From Lichenostomus cassidix (taxonomy: Eukaryota; Chordata; Aves; Passeriformes; Meliphagidae): a stretch of DNA of 64,000 nt. The translations under genes were made by a program, and so were the position numbers. The notes below the pieces were generated by a model, which was given only the letters and a program-made list of their open reading frames with translations, was not told where the DNA came from and ran no database searches. Location of the stretch: positions 108,118,443 to 108,182,442 of the forward strand of contig CM039182.1 in assembly GCA_008360975.2 (NCBI GenBank), in the 5' to 3' direction. This document shows positions 13,201 through 28,200 of this stretch, in pieces; the stretch's first letter is position 1; every line of letters begins with the position of its first letter.

Positions 13201-16200
13201 GCAGTGTTGAGTTCTCTGCATCAAATTCTTTGCTCTACAAATGCTCCTGTATTGGGTTTACAAATTGAACATACTTACAACCAGTAGAGCCCAAAGAGAA
13301 ATAGATATGGACTGGTTTGGGGGCAAGTTGAACTGTACTCTGACCTCTGTTGTTATTGGCTTTATTTCTGCTGATTATAATGAAAGTTTAGGCACTTGGT
13401 TTTCATTTAGGTAATTTTAGGTAAATTTAGGTAAATTTCATTTAGGTAAATTTGTGTGCCTTGCCCTGAATCTCCTGCAAGCAGCAATATGGTCAACTTG
13501 CAAGGAGTTAAAAATTAACTCCTTAAAAATGAAGATAGAAATTAACAAAGATTTTTCATCTGTAAGACTATCTAGGCACCCTCTTAGGTTAGTGAGGCTG
13601 AGGAACCTCCATCTCTCATTTTTGAGAACAGGATAAACTGCTGTTGAGGAACACTTGGGTGTAGTTTGCCTTTCCCCAGGGCCAGGATATGTGCTAGTAG
13701 ATGACCTTGGATGGTCCCCCCTGCTTGCTTCTCTAAGATCTTCACATGTTGTGCTCAACACCAAACTGTCTCACAGGAGGTGCAAGCTCCAAATCTCCTA
13801 ACATACAGCATATGGGAAAGACCACATTTCTGGGTGTTACTGTTTCAGGGTGTAGTGGATGCAGACACGTACCTTTTTGGTTACTCAGTCTTCATAGCTT
13901 ACAGCTTAAATCTCAGCTTTGTGTTGAAAATCTGTCCTTTAGTCACTTTCTGACTATTCATGAACTGGGATTTGGGCAAGAGCAGCCTTGGACTCGCTTA
14001 CGTGGCAAGTCACTCCCTTCTTTCCCATGCCCTCTTGCCTATTCCCGTTCCTTTCCTGTAGTATTTCATTCCAATTTCATTACTTTAGACCTCAAACTTT
14101 TTTTTTTTTTTGTAATCATCCAGTTTCACTCTGACAATGTGTTCTCAGCTCTGTCATCAACAGGTATCATCGGTAGATGTCTGGTTTTTGAGCCAAGGCT
14201 ATGATCCACAACAAATGACAGAGCTGTCCTCATCTGAGCCATTTGACAGAAGGCAGTTGTAAAATACTTTAAAAAAGAGAGGGAAATTCACATGTTCAAT
14301 GGGCATTAAATTCTGACATTTCACTTGCCCTTGAAGAAAATGTCACTGAAAAGTGCTTTTCCCCCTCTTTAAACTTTTGGAACCTTTAAAAATTTTCAAT
14401 ACAAATGCAGGATCCCTTTATATATTATTTCCTCATGTTTTTATGCATCTTGTAAATAAAACTGTCATTCTTAATAATTTTTTGTAAGTATCTTCTAAGT
14501 TCCCTCTGAGGCTACCTGTGGACTGTAGGTTGAATAACACAAGAGCAAAAGTAATTTTTAGTACTTTAGCATTAACCTGGAATGCTTTGAGGTACATTTG
14601 CTACTATGCAAACAAATTGATTTTTACTTTTACTTATCGTAATGAAAGATTTTCTTTTAATAATTACTAATGGATTTTTTACGTGTTTTTTATATGTGTC
14701 TTAGTGGAAGATCTGCTTATTCTTGATCTTCAGCCACTTCTGTTTATACTGGGTTCTCAGGTTTCCAATACTAGGAAACTTCTCACTGTGTGCCTCTTGT
14801 CTCCATTTAGTATTGAGACAGAAACACCTTTCCCTCCAATTTGCCATTTAGAATAACCGAGGATTTTTCTGATGGCATCTTGACAATTATTCACCTTCTG
14901 AAAGAGTTGCAGCTTCTGTTGGAAAACCTTGACTATAAAAAAAAATTATCATGTCACTCTTGCTGATATAATTTCATTAGTCCTAAAAATAGATTTTGAA
15001 AATCCATAAAATTAATAAATTCAAATAAGACTAAGAACACCAATGAAAACAGCTTGGTATAAGATTCTGTATTTTTCACGACACATATCCATTAGGAAAC
15101 TTACTGCTTGATAATTTTTGTCTTCAGAATATATACATTGGGAAAAATACCATTTGAAAAGTTTTGTTGAACAAGTTGAAACAGAAATCTGCTTTATTGC
15201 TCAACACAGTCTGCTGGATTGTGTGGGGAAGAGATAACATCTTTTAAAAAAGAATCTGTCATCAATTCAGTAATCAAGGCTGAGTCAGAGGGAAGAATAG
15301 AGAGAGCCCAGTCAACCTACTAGAAACCAGTCAGAGACTGACTTATTTGAGGGGAAAACCACCTTTTCTGAGCCTACTTTGCCTTGGGCAGTAGTATGCC
15401 TAAAAACTAGTCACCTAAGTTGCATAATATAAGTAGCAATAGTGTTCAGAACAATAACAGTATTTGCTACATGTACAAAGCTCAAAAGCTTGATTTGTAG
15501 GTTTCCCATGTTGTCATAGCCTACTTTTTATTGGTGCTGTTTCCCAATACCTACATTTTTTGCAGTTTGAGGGATGTTGTTACTTGCAGAGTCTTTGGTG
15601 CCTGGAGAGCGGGCATAAACATGGGGTCTCTAATAATTTGGCTTCTTCCAGCCAGGATTTATCACCTAACTGTGCCATTCAAGGGTGTGTACAGCTGTCT
15701 TGGCCTGTCCTGGTGCACGAAGAGGTGGCCAGTCCCAATAGTGAACGCTGGCCTGTAAGGTTTTGTCAGAGCAAGCCGCTCTGCCTTGTTTAAATAAGGG
15801 ATGCCATTTATCCTCCCAGTAAGGTGCTGAGTAAGAGAGCTGCTCCTGTCATGTACCTTCAGCAGATATTTGGGTTAGTCCTTGCCTTTAAACTCTACTT
15901 ACCCGATCTTCTTCTCTGATATGATTGGTAACCCACCACAGGCACAAATCCATGGTTTGCCCAGAAAAGAGAATTTGTGCAAAGTGCTGCCAGCAAGCAG
16001 CACTTGCTTCAGTCAGTGGCACATACTTATCATTTTGGAATAGTGAAGAATTATTCAGCTCTAAAAACGGTTATTTAAAAATTACTATAAAGTCTGAATT
16101 TAGTAGGGGAAAAAAAAAAAAACGAGTTGCTTATAATCTGTTTCCTGCTGGGAAAAAGGTGCCAAACTTAATAGTTATATAGTTAGAGTGTATGCTTTTA

Positions 16201-19200
16201 ATGTCAATGTTTATGGGTGAATTTTTCAGAAGCTATTATGGGTAAATAATAAATGTTAATTTATCAATGTCAGAAGCCTTCTCCTTTATGACTTTGCTGC
16301 TTTTATGAAGGAGGTCACATTAGTTAATTTTTAGTATTGCTAAAGGGACATAGAATTAATGATTGTCATCATTTCCATTTCAGATCTGTTTGAATTATGG
16401 AAATGGGCTCCACGTGAAGGTAGGATATAATGGAAAACTTTTTCTTTATCAGTGCCTGAAGAAGAGTTATCTGAGCAAAGTGCCAAAGCTATGCCTTACT
16501 TCAGTAGATAAATGTCCTGAATTTTTCCATTTTCTGAAATGGGAAAGCTGCATAATGAATAAAGAAATGAAAACCAAAAAGTAAGTGAATAGATCCTACA
16601 TTCCTCACACTGAGTTGCATTGAACTTTGAGAAACTTCCCCTAATACATTAAATTTGTAGATTCCTTTTTTGAACTCAATAAGTGAAAACAGCCCCTATT
16701 TTATTGAATATGTTAATCTGGGAGTCAATGGAGATAGTAAAGACTGAGGTGAATCTGAAAGTCAACAGAGGCAGTAGAGACTAAGGTCGATGGAAGGATG
16801 AGGGGTGTCATGCAGAGTGGAAATGAGGGGCAGTTGAGCAAGGACAGCAGAGACATTGGGTGGGGGCCTACTCTTCTGTGTATTTTGTTTCAGAGAGAAG
16901 GTTGAATATGCAAGGCAGTATTGGTGGGAAGATAAACACGGTGGTAAGGCAGAATTGGTGGTTCAGAACAGCCTTAGTGCCAAACTTCTTCCCACATCTG
17001 ATGACGAGCATTTAAATCTTCCAGAGCAGATGTATTTTCACCAACCTCTGGTCATGGGAACTTGCTTAAATATTTAAAGCCTGTCTTACCTTATTCTGTC
17101 TTGATGAAAAGACCAGTGTAGTTTTTTCTCTTCAACCAGCTTGAGGACTGTGTAGCTCTTAGATTGTGACTCAGAAGGCTGGTGCTGCTCCGTGATTTTG
17201 AAGTTACTAACTACTGAAAGAGCAAAAGTTATTCAGAAATCTTGGCTACAGTAGCAATAAGGCATTTATCTGAAATGACTAAATGCAATGCTGACATTCC
17301 GTCTCGTCTTTTCACAGGTTTATAATCGAAAGGACAGGAGTGGCGTGTTGTCTCATCCCAACAGCCTAGTCAGACAGAAGCGAGAATGGACAGTCCCTCC
17401 AGCTTTCATACGGGAGGAGGAGGACAATTCCTATAAGAATCCAATTGCCAGAGTAAGCCCAGAAAAGAGTTAAATATGCAGTACATTCAAAAACAGAGAG
17501 GAAAATACAAAATAAGGCTGTTGCTGCCCTAAACACATGCACGAATATTTCTTTAATTTTAAAGAAGTGTTGAATGCCAGTTGAAGATTGACACATTTCC
17601 TTCTGTTTCCTTTACTTTTAAAGCCTGGTTTGGCTCAGTGTCTCATCTTTTCATAGCCTCATTTTTCATTAAGCTTTTTGGAGTGCAGTATCTTTGAGCT
17701 TTTTCACCCCATCAGCCCTGCTCAGCTGGGGTTGAATTTGGCAGGTGGGTCCCAAATCTGCTGGTGGTGACTGGGCAGAAGGGTGTATGTAAAGCATGGT
17801 TATGAATGCCTAATCTTTTAGGAAACAGAGCTAAAAATAACCAATGTGTTATCCCTCGTGAAAGAGCGATATGCATTGGGTTCAGCACCAGTGTTGAAAC
17901 CTAAATTCACCACTCCTGCCACTTCAGTCTCTAAAGTGACTGCAGGTGGTCGTAAGCTGTTACCCTTTGCTTGGGCTGCCTCTGGATGGTGATGCTAGCA
18001 CAATGCACATCTCCAGATGTTTGGAGTGTCTGCTGACAGCAGAGAAAGGGTGTAATCTTTAGTCTCTGCAGCCTCTTATATGTATTCATCTCCAGATCAT
18101 ACCTTGCTTCCTCCAGGCTATCTCTTCTCCAGTCCCAGTCATATTTGCTACCTTAGGCCTCATCTCCTAGGTCAACTCCCTGCTCCAGATGTTTCTCATC
18201 TCCCTGCACCAGATTCTCAAACAAAACATGCAGCCCTGCCTGCTTTCATCTCAGCATCTCCCCAGTTAAAGGAGTGCAATGAAATGTGTCAAATATTTAT
18301 TTTTTTTGTTCATTACAAGATAGCAAAAATATTTTGTTACACTTTTAAATGTGATTTTATTTACTGAGTCCTATTTAATTTGTGTTATTCCTACTAGATA
18401 CATTCAGATCTTGAAGATACAGGGATAGTAGTAACTTACACTATATCTGGTCAAGGAGTAACAGAACCCCCTTATGGATTATTTGTTATCAATGGAAAGA
18501 CTGGTGACCTGAACATAACAGGAAGGGTGGACAGAGAAAAGACTCCTATTCTGCTTGTAAGTTGAAATTCTTTTTTCCTTTATAGGTCCCCTCCTGTTCA
18601 TACTTTATTTATTTTCTGTAAATTTGTTTGCTTGAAATAATATATATATTTCTGGATACTTGTGTGTGTATACCTGCCTGTATTAATAGCATATATAATA
18701 TGCTTTTATAATGTTTAGATTTTTTGTATATATAATAGATGTCTGGTTTCCAAATGTATTTGTATGTATTACAGTCAGTCATTGGATTTGCTTATTGTTT
18801 CTGTGTGTATTATCAGGTCCGAGGCCATGCACTAGATAAGAATGGGGCAAAACTGGAAGAGCCAATAGACCTCCCAATTAAAGTTGTGGACATAAATGAC
18901 AATTCCCCAGTATTTTCACATGAAGTTTTTGTTGGTTCAATTGAAGAATTAAGTGAAACAGGTAACTTTATTTTTGTTTTTCATTTAGCTTTTCCCAAGA
19001 CACTCAAGGGCACAAGTGAATGTGCACTTTGCAGCAGTACTTCTGCATAACAAAGGTACATTTTCTTGCTGACATAAGCCACATGATCCATATGTGAATG
19101 CAAGTTTTCATTCTGGGCTAAGCTGTGTTGTGTGATTGAGAGAGCATCCCCCTAGGGACAAGAGAGGACAGTATTTCCTCGTGTGGCACCTTTGTTTTTT

Positions 19201-22200
19201 TTGTCAAAGTTGTCATAAATTCAGGCAGCAGAGTCCTTCAGCAGGAATTGCACAGGAAATGCAATCTCCCTTCTGGCCTAGCAGTCACAGCCTGTTTGGG
19301 AGGGACTTCACTCTGCCATCTCCATGCAAAGCCTTTCTTTATCTGTGTGCTGGAGAGGTGTTTTACTGCTTTACTGTTAAGCACATATGGCTGTGCCATA
19401 ACCATTGAAGAAAAGGTTAGTGGCCATTTGCCTATTGACGTCAGTAAATATAAGAGCAACAGATTACTTTCAAGAAGATAAGAAGAGCAGGAATAAAACA
19501 ACCTAATGAATACCTGGCAGTGTGTCCATTTCAATGTCATTATAGTCTGAAGAAAGAAATTCTTGCCCATTCACTTGGGTGGGCAATCTTTCAAGTCAAT
19601 AGCAGCCATATGTAATGTCTCTTGGCATGAATTCCACCTAATGTTAAAACTTGGGCTCTGCATGCTGAGGTACATGCTCTCCCAAAGGACAAAACCCTGT
19701 GCCATTAGTTGTAAGGGGACTTCACCATGGATACCGCCATGTATTTTGAGTGAAGCTGTTGGAGGGCATCAATACAGATCAATGGTTTTAATAATGTTCA
19801 GGTACAGGAATTACTTGTGCTCTCTTTAGAATAATGTGTGAGGAAAATGTAGCTTGTTGTTCAAAAACTTTTACTTTCTGCTCTGTGTGGTATCTACATT
19901 TTTTTTCTGATAGAATTATTGAGAGAATTTAACCTGTTGTCTAATTTTTTCATTGCATTCTGCAAGTTACAGATGTGAGGATACAATCTTCTTCTTGGCT
20001 AGAACATATACTTTTAACATGTACCTTTTGGGTTTAGGAACACTTCTTCAAATTTATGCATGAAATAAATAAAGTTAAGAGCATCAGAAAATTGTGCACT
20101 GCATCTAACAAAGTGCTCTTATCTTTGACATGACAGTAAAGATATTTGCCAGTACATGGTGGTGTAAACAAGTGCTGTATTTTGTTTGTGTTTTTTTTAG
20201 GTACAATTGTAATGAGGATAAATGCAACAGATGCAGATGAACCAAATAACCTAAATTCCAAAATTGCTTTCAGGATTGTTTCCCAAAGCCCTAGTGCTGC
20301 ATTCAGCATGGATAAGAATACTGGCGAGGTTCGAGTAGCAAAAATAAACCTTGACAGAGAGGTAAAAAAACCCTCCCTTTTTGATGTTTGTTAGTAGTGG
20401 TTTTCTGGTGCCTGCTGTGTCACCATCAGCCCTGCCTGCAGGGTGAAGAGCTGGTCCTCTTACCTTTCTTAACTTCCCTTGGGATTAAAGCCTCATCTGG
20501 CTGATGCATGCTTCTCAGGATTGAGGGAGGAGGCAATGGGATCAAGGTTTATTCCCCCCATCATCTCCCTAGCACAGCACCAGCCCAAAAGCTGTTGCTT
20601 TCTGTCCCTCCTATGCAGCCAGGGCAGCAGTTCCACAAAACAAGGCCTCTGGAAGAATGTATGGCAAACACAACCCAGATCACCATCTAGAAAGCTGCTG
20701 ATTGCACCTGGATTTTTGTAACCTTCTGTGAAAATTGTAGTGCAAAGAGTTAGGACAGGGACTGCTGTGAAACTGCATTGAAAACCACGTATTACCAGTG
20801 ACACGACCTGTGCTTGCAGAGTTTTCCCTGGCCAGCAGATGGTGATGGGAATGTTAGCTTTGTGGCTGAGGGATCTGGCTCAGCCTCTGGCCGTGTCCAG
20901 ACCTGCAAATATCACTGATCCTGTCTGTGTTCATGGCCACTGAAATTTTTTCTTTGCTATGTAAGTACAGTCTGCCTCTTTGTGGGGAAGATGTGAAAGT
21001 CCCTTTCACATATCCTTTTCAAAGCCTCAGTTCTACTCTGGAAGAATCTGTCGAGGTACTTGTGTGCGAGATTTACTTCTAGCTAGAGAGGAGTTATAAT
21101 TGACCATAAGAGATATTGCCAAAATGTAATGAAGGTAATATAGCAAAAGAAGAACTTTTAGCCTGGATTAAACACCTTTTTCTTACCATGACAGACACAA
21201 AGTAGCTATTCTTTGGTGGTGGAAGCAAAGGACCGTGGTGGTGAAGTAGGTGGGAATGCTGCAACATGTTCTTTAGAAATCAAGATTTTGGATGTCAATG
21301 ACAATCTGCCAGTTGTTGAAAGTCGCACAGTAAGTACATTTATCACAATTTTTGGCATGTTCCTATACCTGCCAGTATCCCATAATAAGACTGTGCAAAA
21401 TTCCTTGCATTGGGGAAATGTGACATCTTTTTAAATAGTGGATTTTTTTTAATTGCAGTTTGAAGGAAGCATTGAAGAAAACAGAGCAAATGTGGAAATT
21501 ATGCGAATAAAAGTATTTGACAAAGATGAAGAGTTTTCTGATAACTGGCTGGCAAACTTTACATTTGTTTCTGGCAATGAAGATGGTTTTTTCCAAATTG
21601 TAACAGATACCCAAACAAATGAAGGAATTTTGACTGTCGTGAAGGTCAGTATAGATTTCAGCGATTCTTTAAATACTAGAATAATTTATCCATCTATGTT
21701 AACAAATTGTCTTTATTCAGTCAATATGTAAAATTCAGTCAATATGTAAAATATGTGGATACTCCTCCTTTGCTATGTTTTTAATATATTCAGTAATTCC
21801 ATGCAAAATAATATTTTTATCAAGCTTTTCGATTTGCATTCAGTGTGATCTCAAGCATATCTAGTAGGGCAGAAGTCCCCAAACATCCCTTGCCCTTTGG
21901 GCAAAAGTGCTAACATGCTGTAAAATTTCACATTTTTTCTGTCCTTGATGATCTCAGCGTAAATTTCCTTATTTCCCCTGGCCACTGATGATGTTGCAGG
22001 CAACCCCTGTTCCATGAGCCATGGGCTACAGACTATTTTATGGATTGTTGTAAGTTGAAATGATGATGATGAAAATATTTTCCGTTAATAGAAGTATCTA
22101 TTTTATAATTTTCTTTTTTTTTAGTACCCAATAAATGAAGATACACAGTGCCCTAAATAGATTTTTTTTTTCCCCTGCTCTGGTTTCCTTATCTGAAAAC

Positions 22201-25200
22201 TGCTAATTATTAAAAAAAAAAAGTTGAGCATTATTAAGTGAATGATTTGGTTTAAAAAAAACCCAAAACATAAATTTGGAAGAGCCAAGTAATTAAGCAC
22301 TGATTCACTGAAAGCACAGGCAGAATATATGGGTATGACTCCTTGCACATACCTTAAATTATTTTAATTCAATAATATAAAGCCATATCTATGGTGTCAT
22401 CCATTAAAAATGAGTGAGACTAAAATGTTAACAAACTTCCTCACACCATAAGTTCCTTATTGCTTAAATATTACTTAAATGCTTACATCCTCATTACTTA
22501 AATAAGGAGGCTACAGTATTATTTAAATACTAAATGTATGCCTGTTGTCTAGATATTAGATTCTGACAAATTCTGAGTGTTTTTTTCATTATTTTCTTTA
22601 TTGATCTAGGAGCTGGATTATGAAAAAATGCAAAGCCTAAACTTGGGCATTGTTGTTACAAACAAAGCAGAGTTCCACAAGTCAATAAGGCCCAGTTACA
22701 AGGCAGAAACAATTCCAATCAAAATTAAGGTGATTAATGTGCGCGAAGGCCCTTTCTTCCCTGGTGGCACAAAAATTATTGAAGCAAGCGAGAAACTGCA
22801 GATAAAACAGGTTATTGGACAGTATCAAGCCTATGATGAAGACACTGGAAAAATAGCAGAGCACATTACGTAAGAATTTTTTTATAATCATCATAACTGA
22901 GTATGTCAGAAGTCACATCTTACTGTAAAAATTTGCATGTTGAACTGAAATAATTTCAAAAGCAATAATTTTCTACTAGGATAATTCACACCTTAAACAA
23001 CATCATTATAATCATCTTCAATATTCTATTATGCAGAAAATAGGTGATATGAAAATCCTTGTTTTGTCGTATATGGCAAGACAAGAGTGTTTGGGCTGAA
23101 GTTGTCTTTGTTTGCATGATGTGTTTGTCATACCTGTGTACTTTTGAGAGTAGATTTACCCATCTGATTTCACTGTCTCCAGTAGAATTAGGAAGCAATA
23201 TGCAGGAACGTTTATCAGTCAGACACAAAGGGTGTGACACAGATAAGTCTGCGTGTGTGTTCTTGGGTTTTGAATCATAGCTCTTCAGCTAGAATGTTAT
23301 TGAACCACCACCTTGGCCTCTACAAATGGTGCACAGCAGAGCTGCACACCCAGGGGTGAACCCCTTTTTCCCATGCATGTAATACAGTCTCTCCTGGATG
23401 GTTACTGCGCAGCTTTTGCTGGGAGCATGGATGGAGGGGAAGAGGATGGTGAGCACCAGTGCAGCTCCCTCTCCTGTTCTGGTCTCACTCTCTAATTGTA
23501 CTTTCTATGATGCAGCCCTACCTAAATCTTTGATTTAGAGAGAAAAGCAGCTCTCAATATTCATGGTAGGTTTATAGTTGTAACTAATTGCAGTGGGAGG
23601 AGCATCAGACCTCAAACTTAGGGCTTTGATCTCTGCTTTAAATGATGAGTAAATGTACTGTGAAGCTGCTTTTTCTACTGATGGTTGTTTTCTTCATTGT
23701 AAATGTGTCCATCATTGTGTGATCTTGATCAGATACATGAAAGGAAGAGATGCAGCAAACTGGATCACTGTAGACTCTGTCACAGGTGAAATCCGACTTG
23801 CTAAAAATCTTGATTACGAATCACCTTATGTAATAAATGGTACCTACACTATCACCATGTTGGGTGTAACTACTGGTAAGTTGAGAGGGTTTTGTTTTCA
23901 CACTGATTGGTTTGTTTACCTATCTACAAGGGTAGCTGGGTTTGTCTGTCATTAAATTAAGGCACCAAGTGCAGTCTCGGTATTCAGAGGACAGACATGG
24001 GCAACTCATTACCCTGGAATGGGTTCCCAAGGTGTCTGCTTCTCCTCTTTGACTAGACAGAGGTGAACTTTTTGTAAAAAGTTTTCGAAGATAAGTCTGA
24101 TAGGAAAATCTATTGTCGAGATGGGAATTGCCAATATCTCAATATTCCTATCATCAGACTTCATAGACCTAAGTTTTCTTGAATTCTAAGCAAGAAAGAT
24201 TCCCTGAACTTCTTGTGTATCTAAGTACAATTCTGCATTTATAATCTGCATGTTACTGTGTAACCATACAGGATTTTTTTTTCAAGTTAAAGTAATAAAC
24301 CAGGTTGCCTTCAGAAGAACTTTGTCAATATGTTTATTAACAGTGGGAATGAAACACTGCTCCCATAAGCTCCAGGGAGAGCTCTTTCAACTTACTTTAC
24401 CAATGTTGGTGTTTTGGAAAATACTAAGTTACTTTATTTTAATATGAAATCTTGTGCACAAAACAATTTAATTTTTCATATTTTAAAATCTTAGATTCCC
24501 CGAAGAAAACAGTCACTGGCACAGTCGTCATTCAAGTTAAAGATGAGAATGATAACTGCCCGGTTATTGTGAACCCTGTGCAGACTGTGTGTTCAGATGC
24601 AAAATTAGTTGATGTTACAGCTAGGGATTTGGATAGTTACCCAAACAGTTATCCCTTCAGCTTTACTGTCATGGATGAGCCAGAAGGGACAGCGGAAAAA
24701 TGGATAATTGCATCCGGAAATGGTAAGAAACGTATTTTTAATTACTTCCAATTATTTGAAGTCCCAAAGTTGTGATTTATTAATTCCAGTCAAACTGACA
24801 GTTTGGCTTAGTCAGACCAAAAAAGAAAACCACCTATGTCTGGAGTCAGGCATTAAGACCATCATTTTGCATTCTGCTCCCTTCTCTCTGAAGGTTATAA
24901 AAGCCCAGCCATGTCTTCTAGGGTGTGTTGCCTTCCCTCAGTTGGACCATCTTTGCCTGGCTGGATGCCCCATGAGTGGTGACCAGGATTACATGAGTAA
25001 TGCTGGGATCAAGCTATCATAATCTTCTCATCCAAAACATGCAGTGATGCACTATCTGGGCATAGATGACACACTGTCCATGAGCCAGCAGTGTGTCCCT
25101 GTGGCCGAAAAGGTCAATGGTGTCCTGGGGTGCATTAGGAAGAGCATTGCCAGCAGGTCAAAGTGATCCTGCCCCTCCACTGAGCTCTAATGAGGCCCCA

Positions 25201-28200
25201 TCTGGAGTTCTGTGTCCAGTTCTGGCTCCTTGGTACAAGAGAGACATGGAGCTCCTGGAGCATCCAGTGGAGGGCAACAAAGATGATTAAGGGGCTGGAG
25301 CATCTCAGTAATGGGGCAATGCTGAGGGAGCTGTGTCTGTTCAGCCTTGAGAAGAGATTACTGAGAGGAGACCTCATCAATATCTAAGTATCTGATGAAG
25401 GGAAGGTGTCAAGAGGATGGAGCCAGGCTCTTCTTGGTGGTGCCAAGAAAGAGGACAAGAGGCAATGGGCAGAAACTGAGGCACAGGAAATTCCACCAAA
25501 ATATGAAGAGAAACTTCTTTACTGTGCAGTGACCATGCACTGGAACAGATTGTCCAGAAAGGTTGTGGAGTCCCCCTCACTGGAGATACTGAAGAAGTGT
25601 CTGGATGCAATCCCGTGCCATGTGCTGTAGGATGATGTTGCTTGAGTACAGAGATTGGACCAGATGAACCATTGTGGTCCCTCCCAACCTGACCCATTCT
25701 GTGATCTTCTGCCTAGCTAGTCCTTGACACAACACAGCGACAGGAGCAGGTGTTCTGTTGGCTCATGATCTCTGTCTGTGGCTTACAACAGATTAATCTC
25801 CTAAAGACTGAAGCTTGTTTTTTGTGAGTTCAGCCTTTATTTATCCAGATGAAGTGGTTGATGCTATACAGGTGATTGGGCTGTCTTCCATGCTAGTCTC
25901 TGGCGGTGTGAAATTACACAATTATCTGAGGCTGCAAGTGAGCATGGCTGCTTACTTACCAGCACGAATTATTTGATAAAAATAAAAGCACATATACTTT
26001 CGCAGCAGTTAATTAAACTTAATTCCATTGCATTGGCTGGACTTAAATGGTAGGGGTTTGTTGGGAGACTGTAACAGTTGTATTTTACTTAGTTTACAAG
26101 AGTCAATTTTCTCCCTGCTCACTACTTGTCTTTTTTTTTTTTTTTTTTTTTTTACTTTAACCTCCCCCCACTTCTTCAGACACCAGCATACAGCTGGTAC
26201 CACAAAACCTGAAGCCAGGCAGAACTGCGGTTCCCATGCTAATAAAGGATTTCCAGGGGGTCAGCTGTGCTCTGCCACAGTCTCTGCAGTTGACTGTTTG
26301 TGAGTGTGCAGATGACAGCGTGTGCCAGGAGAAGTTTGTGGGAGCAAAGTCGGTGGGTCTGGGACCAGCAGCAGTTGCACTAATCATCTTGGCATTTTTA
26401 CTTTTACTGCGTAAGTAATCGTTTCATATTATCTCTGGGGCACTGTAAATGTGGTCTGCAAAGCCTCAGGAAAGAAACAGTCCAGCTCCCAGCTGTTACC
26501 ATCTTGATACATTCTGCACAAGCTCTTAGTCTTGTGTGAAGTCATGGCAGATCCCCAACTCATTTTGGTAATATCAGCATTTCACCCTCAAAGGATTTCA
26601 AGCCATACATTTTAAAATTAATATGAACAACTTTTAATATTTGTTTATGGTGCTGTAAATAACAGGTGGGGAAGCGGTGAGGAATGCTTTTGGCATTCCC
26701 ACATGTCCCCAGGTGAACCCTAATCTTCCTACTCAAACCTCAGCACATTCTCCACTCTCTTCTCTGTCACTGCAGATTCACTGTCTTGCTCAGAGCAGAA
26801 TGTGACATTGTTCTTTGGTGAGATAAAACAGAAGAGAAATAAGAGAAGATTATTTGTAGCTATGGTATGGCCAAGTTATAGCAGTGCTGCATTTAAACTT
26901 GTAGTAGTTTATTGCTTGTGCTGGCAGCAATCTAACTGTGACAAAGCAAAGTTCATGCCACAGGAATAATATTCTTTGCTTCTGAAACTGGATCATTTTG
27001 AGTTCCCCAGGCAACGCTCTAGGCATGTCAAAGGAGTGGTGAGGTGGAATTTACATGACGCCATGTTGTTATCTAGTAGTAAAAGAACAGGAGGAGTTAG
27101 AAATGCTGAGGTTGTACAGTGACAGCCAGGGCTTGGATTTGGTATATGAGATCTTTGATAGAAATATAGCTACATACATATGTAGTTATCTACAGAATTT
27201 AGGCCCTGGCATGTTGATTGTCGGTTTGCTCTCTAGGAAACTGGACTGGCATATGCTTCTAGGAAATGCCTTGAATATTTGGGAATCTGTCTTCAGTCCT
27301 TGTCAGCCCTCACACTGATCAGTAGCTCATTGAAAATATATTTGGGTACGGGAGCTGGCCAGAGTTACAGTGGCTGTTAGTATGGCTTAGGCCCTAATAA
27401 TCACACAGTTAATGGCAACCTTCTGTTTCCCTCTAGTTGTTCCACTGTTACTGCTGCTGTGTCCTGGTGGCTTGGGAGCAAAGGGATTTGGTGGAGCAAA
27501 GACATTTGCTGAAATACCAGACCACAGTGAAGCAACGTTGCATAAGTGGAACAGTGAAGGAGCAGCTCCTGAGGAGAAGGCATGTATCCCTAATAGTCCT
27601 TCTCTTTGATTTGTGTCCCAGTGTTCAGTTTGGCACTTGGTGCCTCTTCCACACTACAGGTGGATATTTCAAAGCTCTACAACAGATTCTAACAACACAT
27701 GAACATTAATTAAAATCAACCCTGTGAGGGTCACCAAAGGATGTGTGGGAGATGACTTCCACCAACAGCTGTAGGAAAAGCCACTATAGCACTTAAATCC
27801 CAAAGTACAGGGAAAGCAATCATGCAAATGTTGATCATATCTGAGCAGAAGATGGGACTGTGGAAAAAGCACTGAACCAATAGAGAGTGAAACATTTGCA
27901 TTTGCAAGCCTGGAATGCTCTGCACCCCTCTGGGAGCATGATAAAACAGCAAAATAATGGGTTATAATGCTGAGCTTCCCTTCATTGATTTAAAGTTTCA
28001 GACTGTTTTAAATTACTTCCCTGTGTATTTTGTTTTTTAAACGGAGGAAATTCCTTATTAATAAACAAAAAGGCAGAAAAAGGTGCAAATCTGCAGAGGG
28101 AACAGTAAATGCCAAGTGAAGTTTGCCCTTTGTAGTTATGCTACAAAACAAGTTTTTCAAACAAAGGGCATGACACTGACATGCTATTGCGCAATAACAG

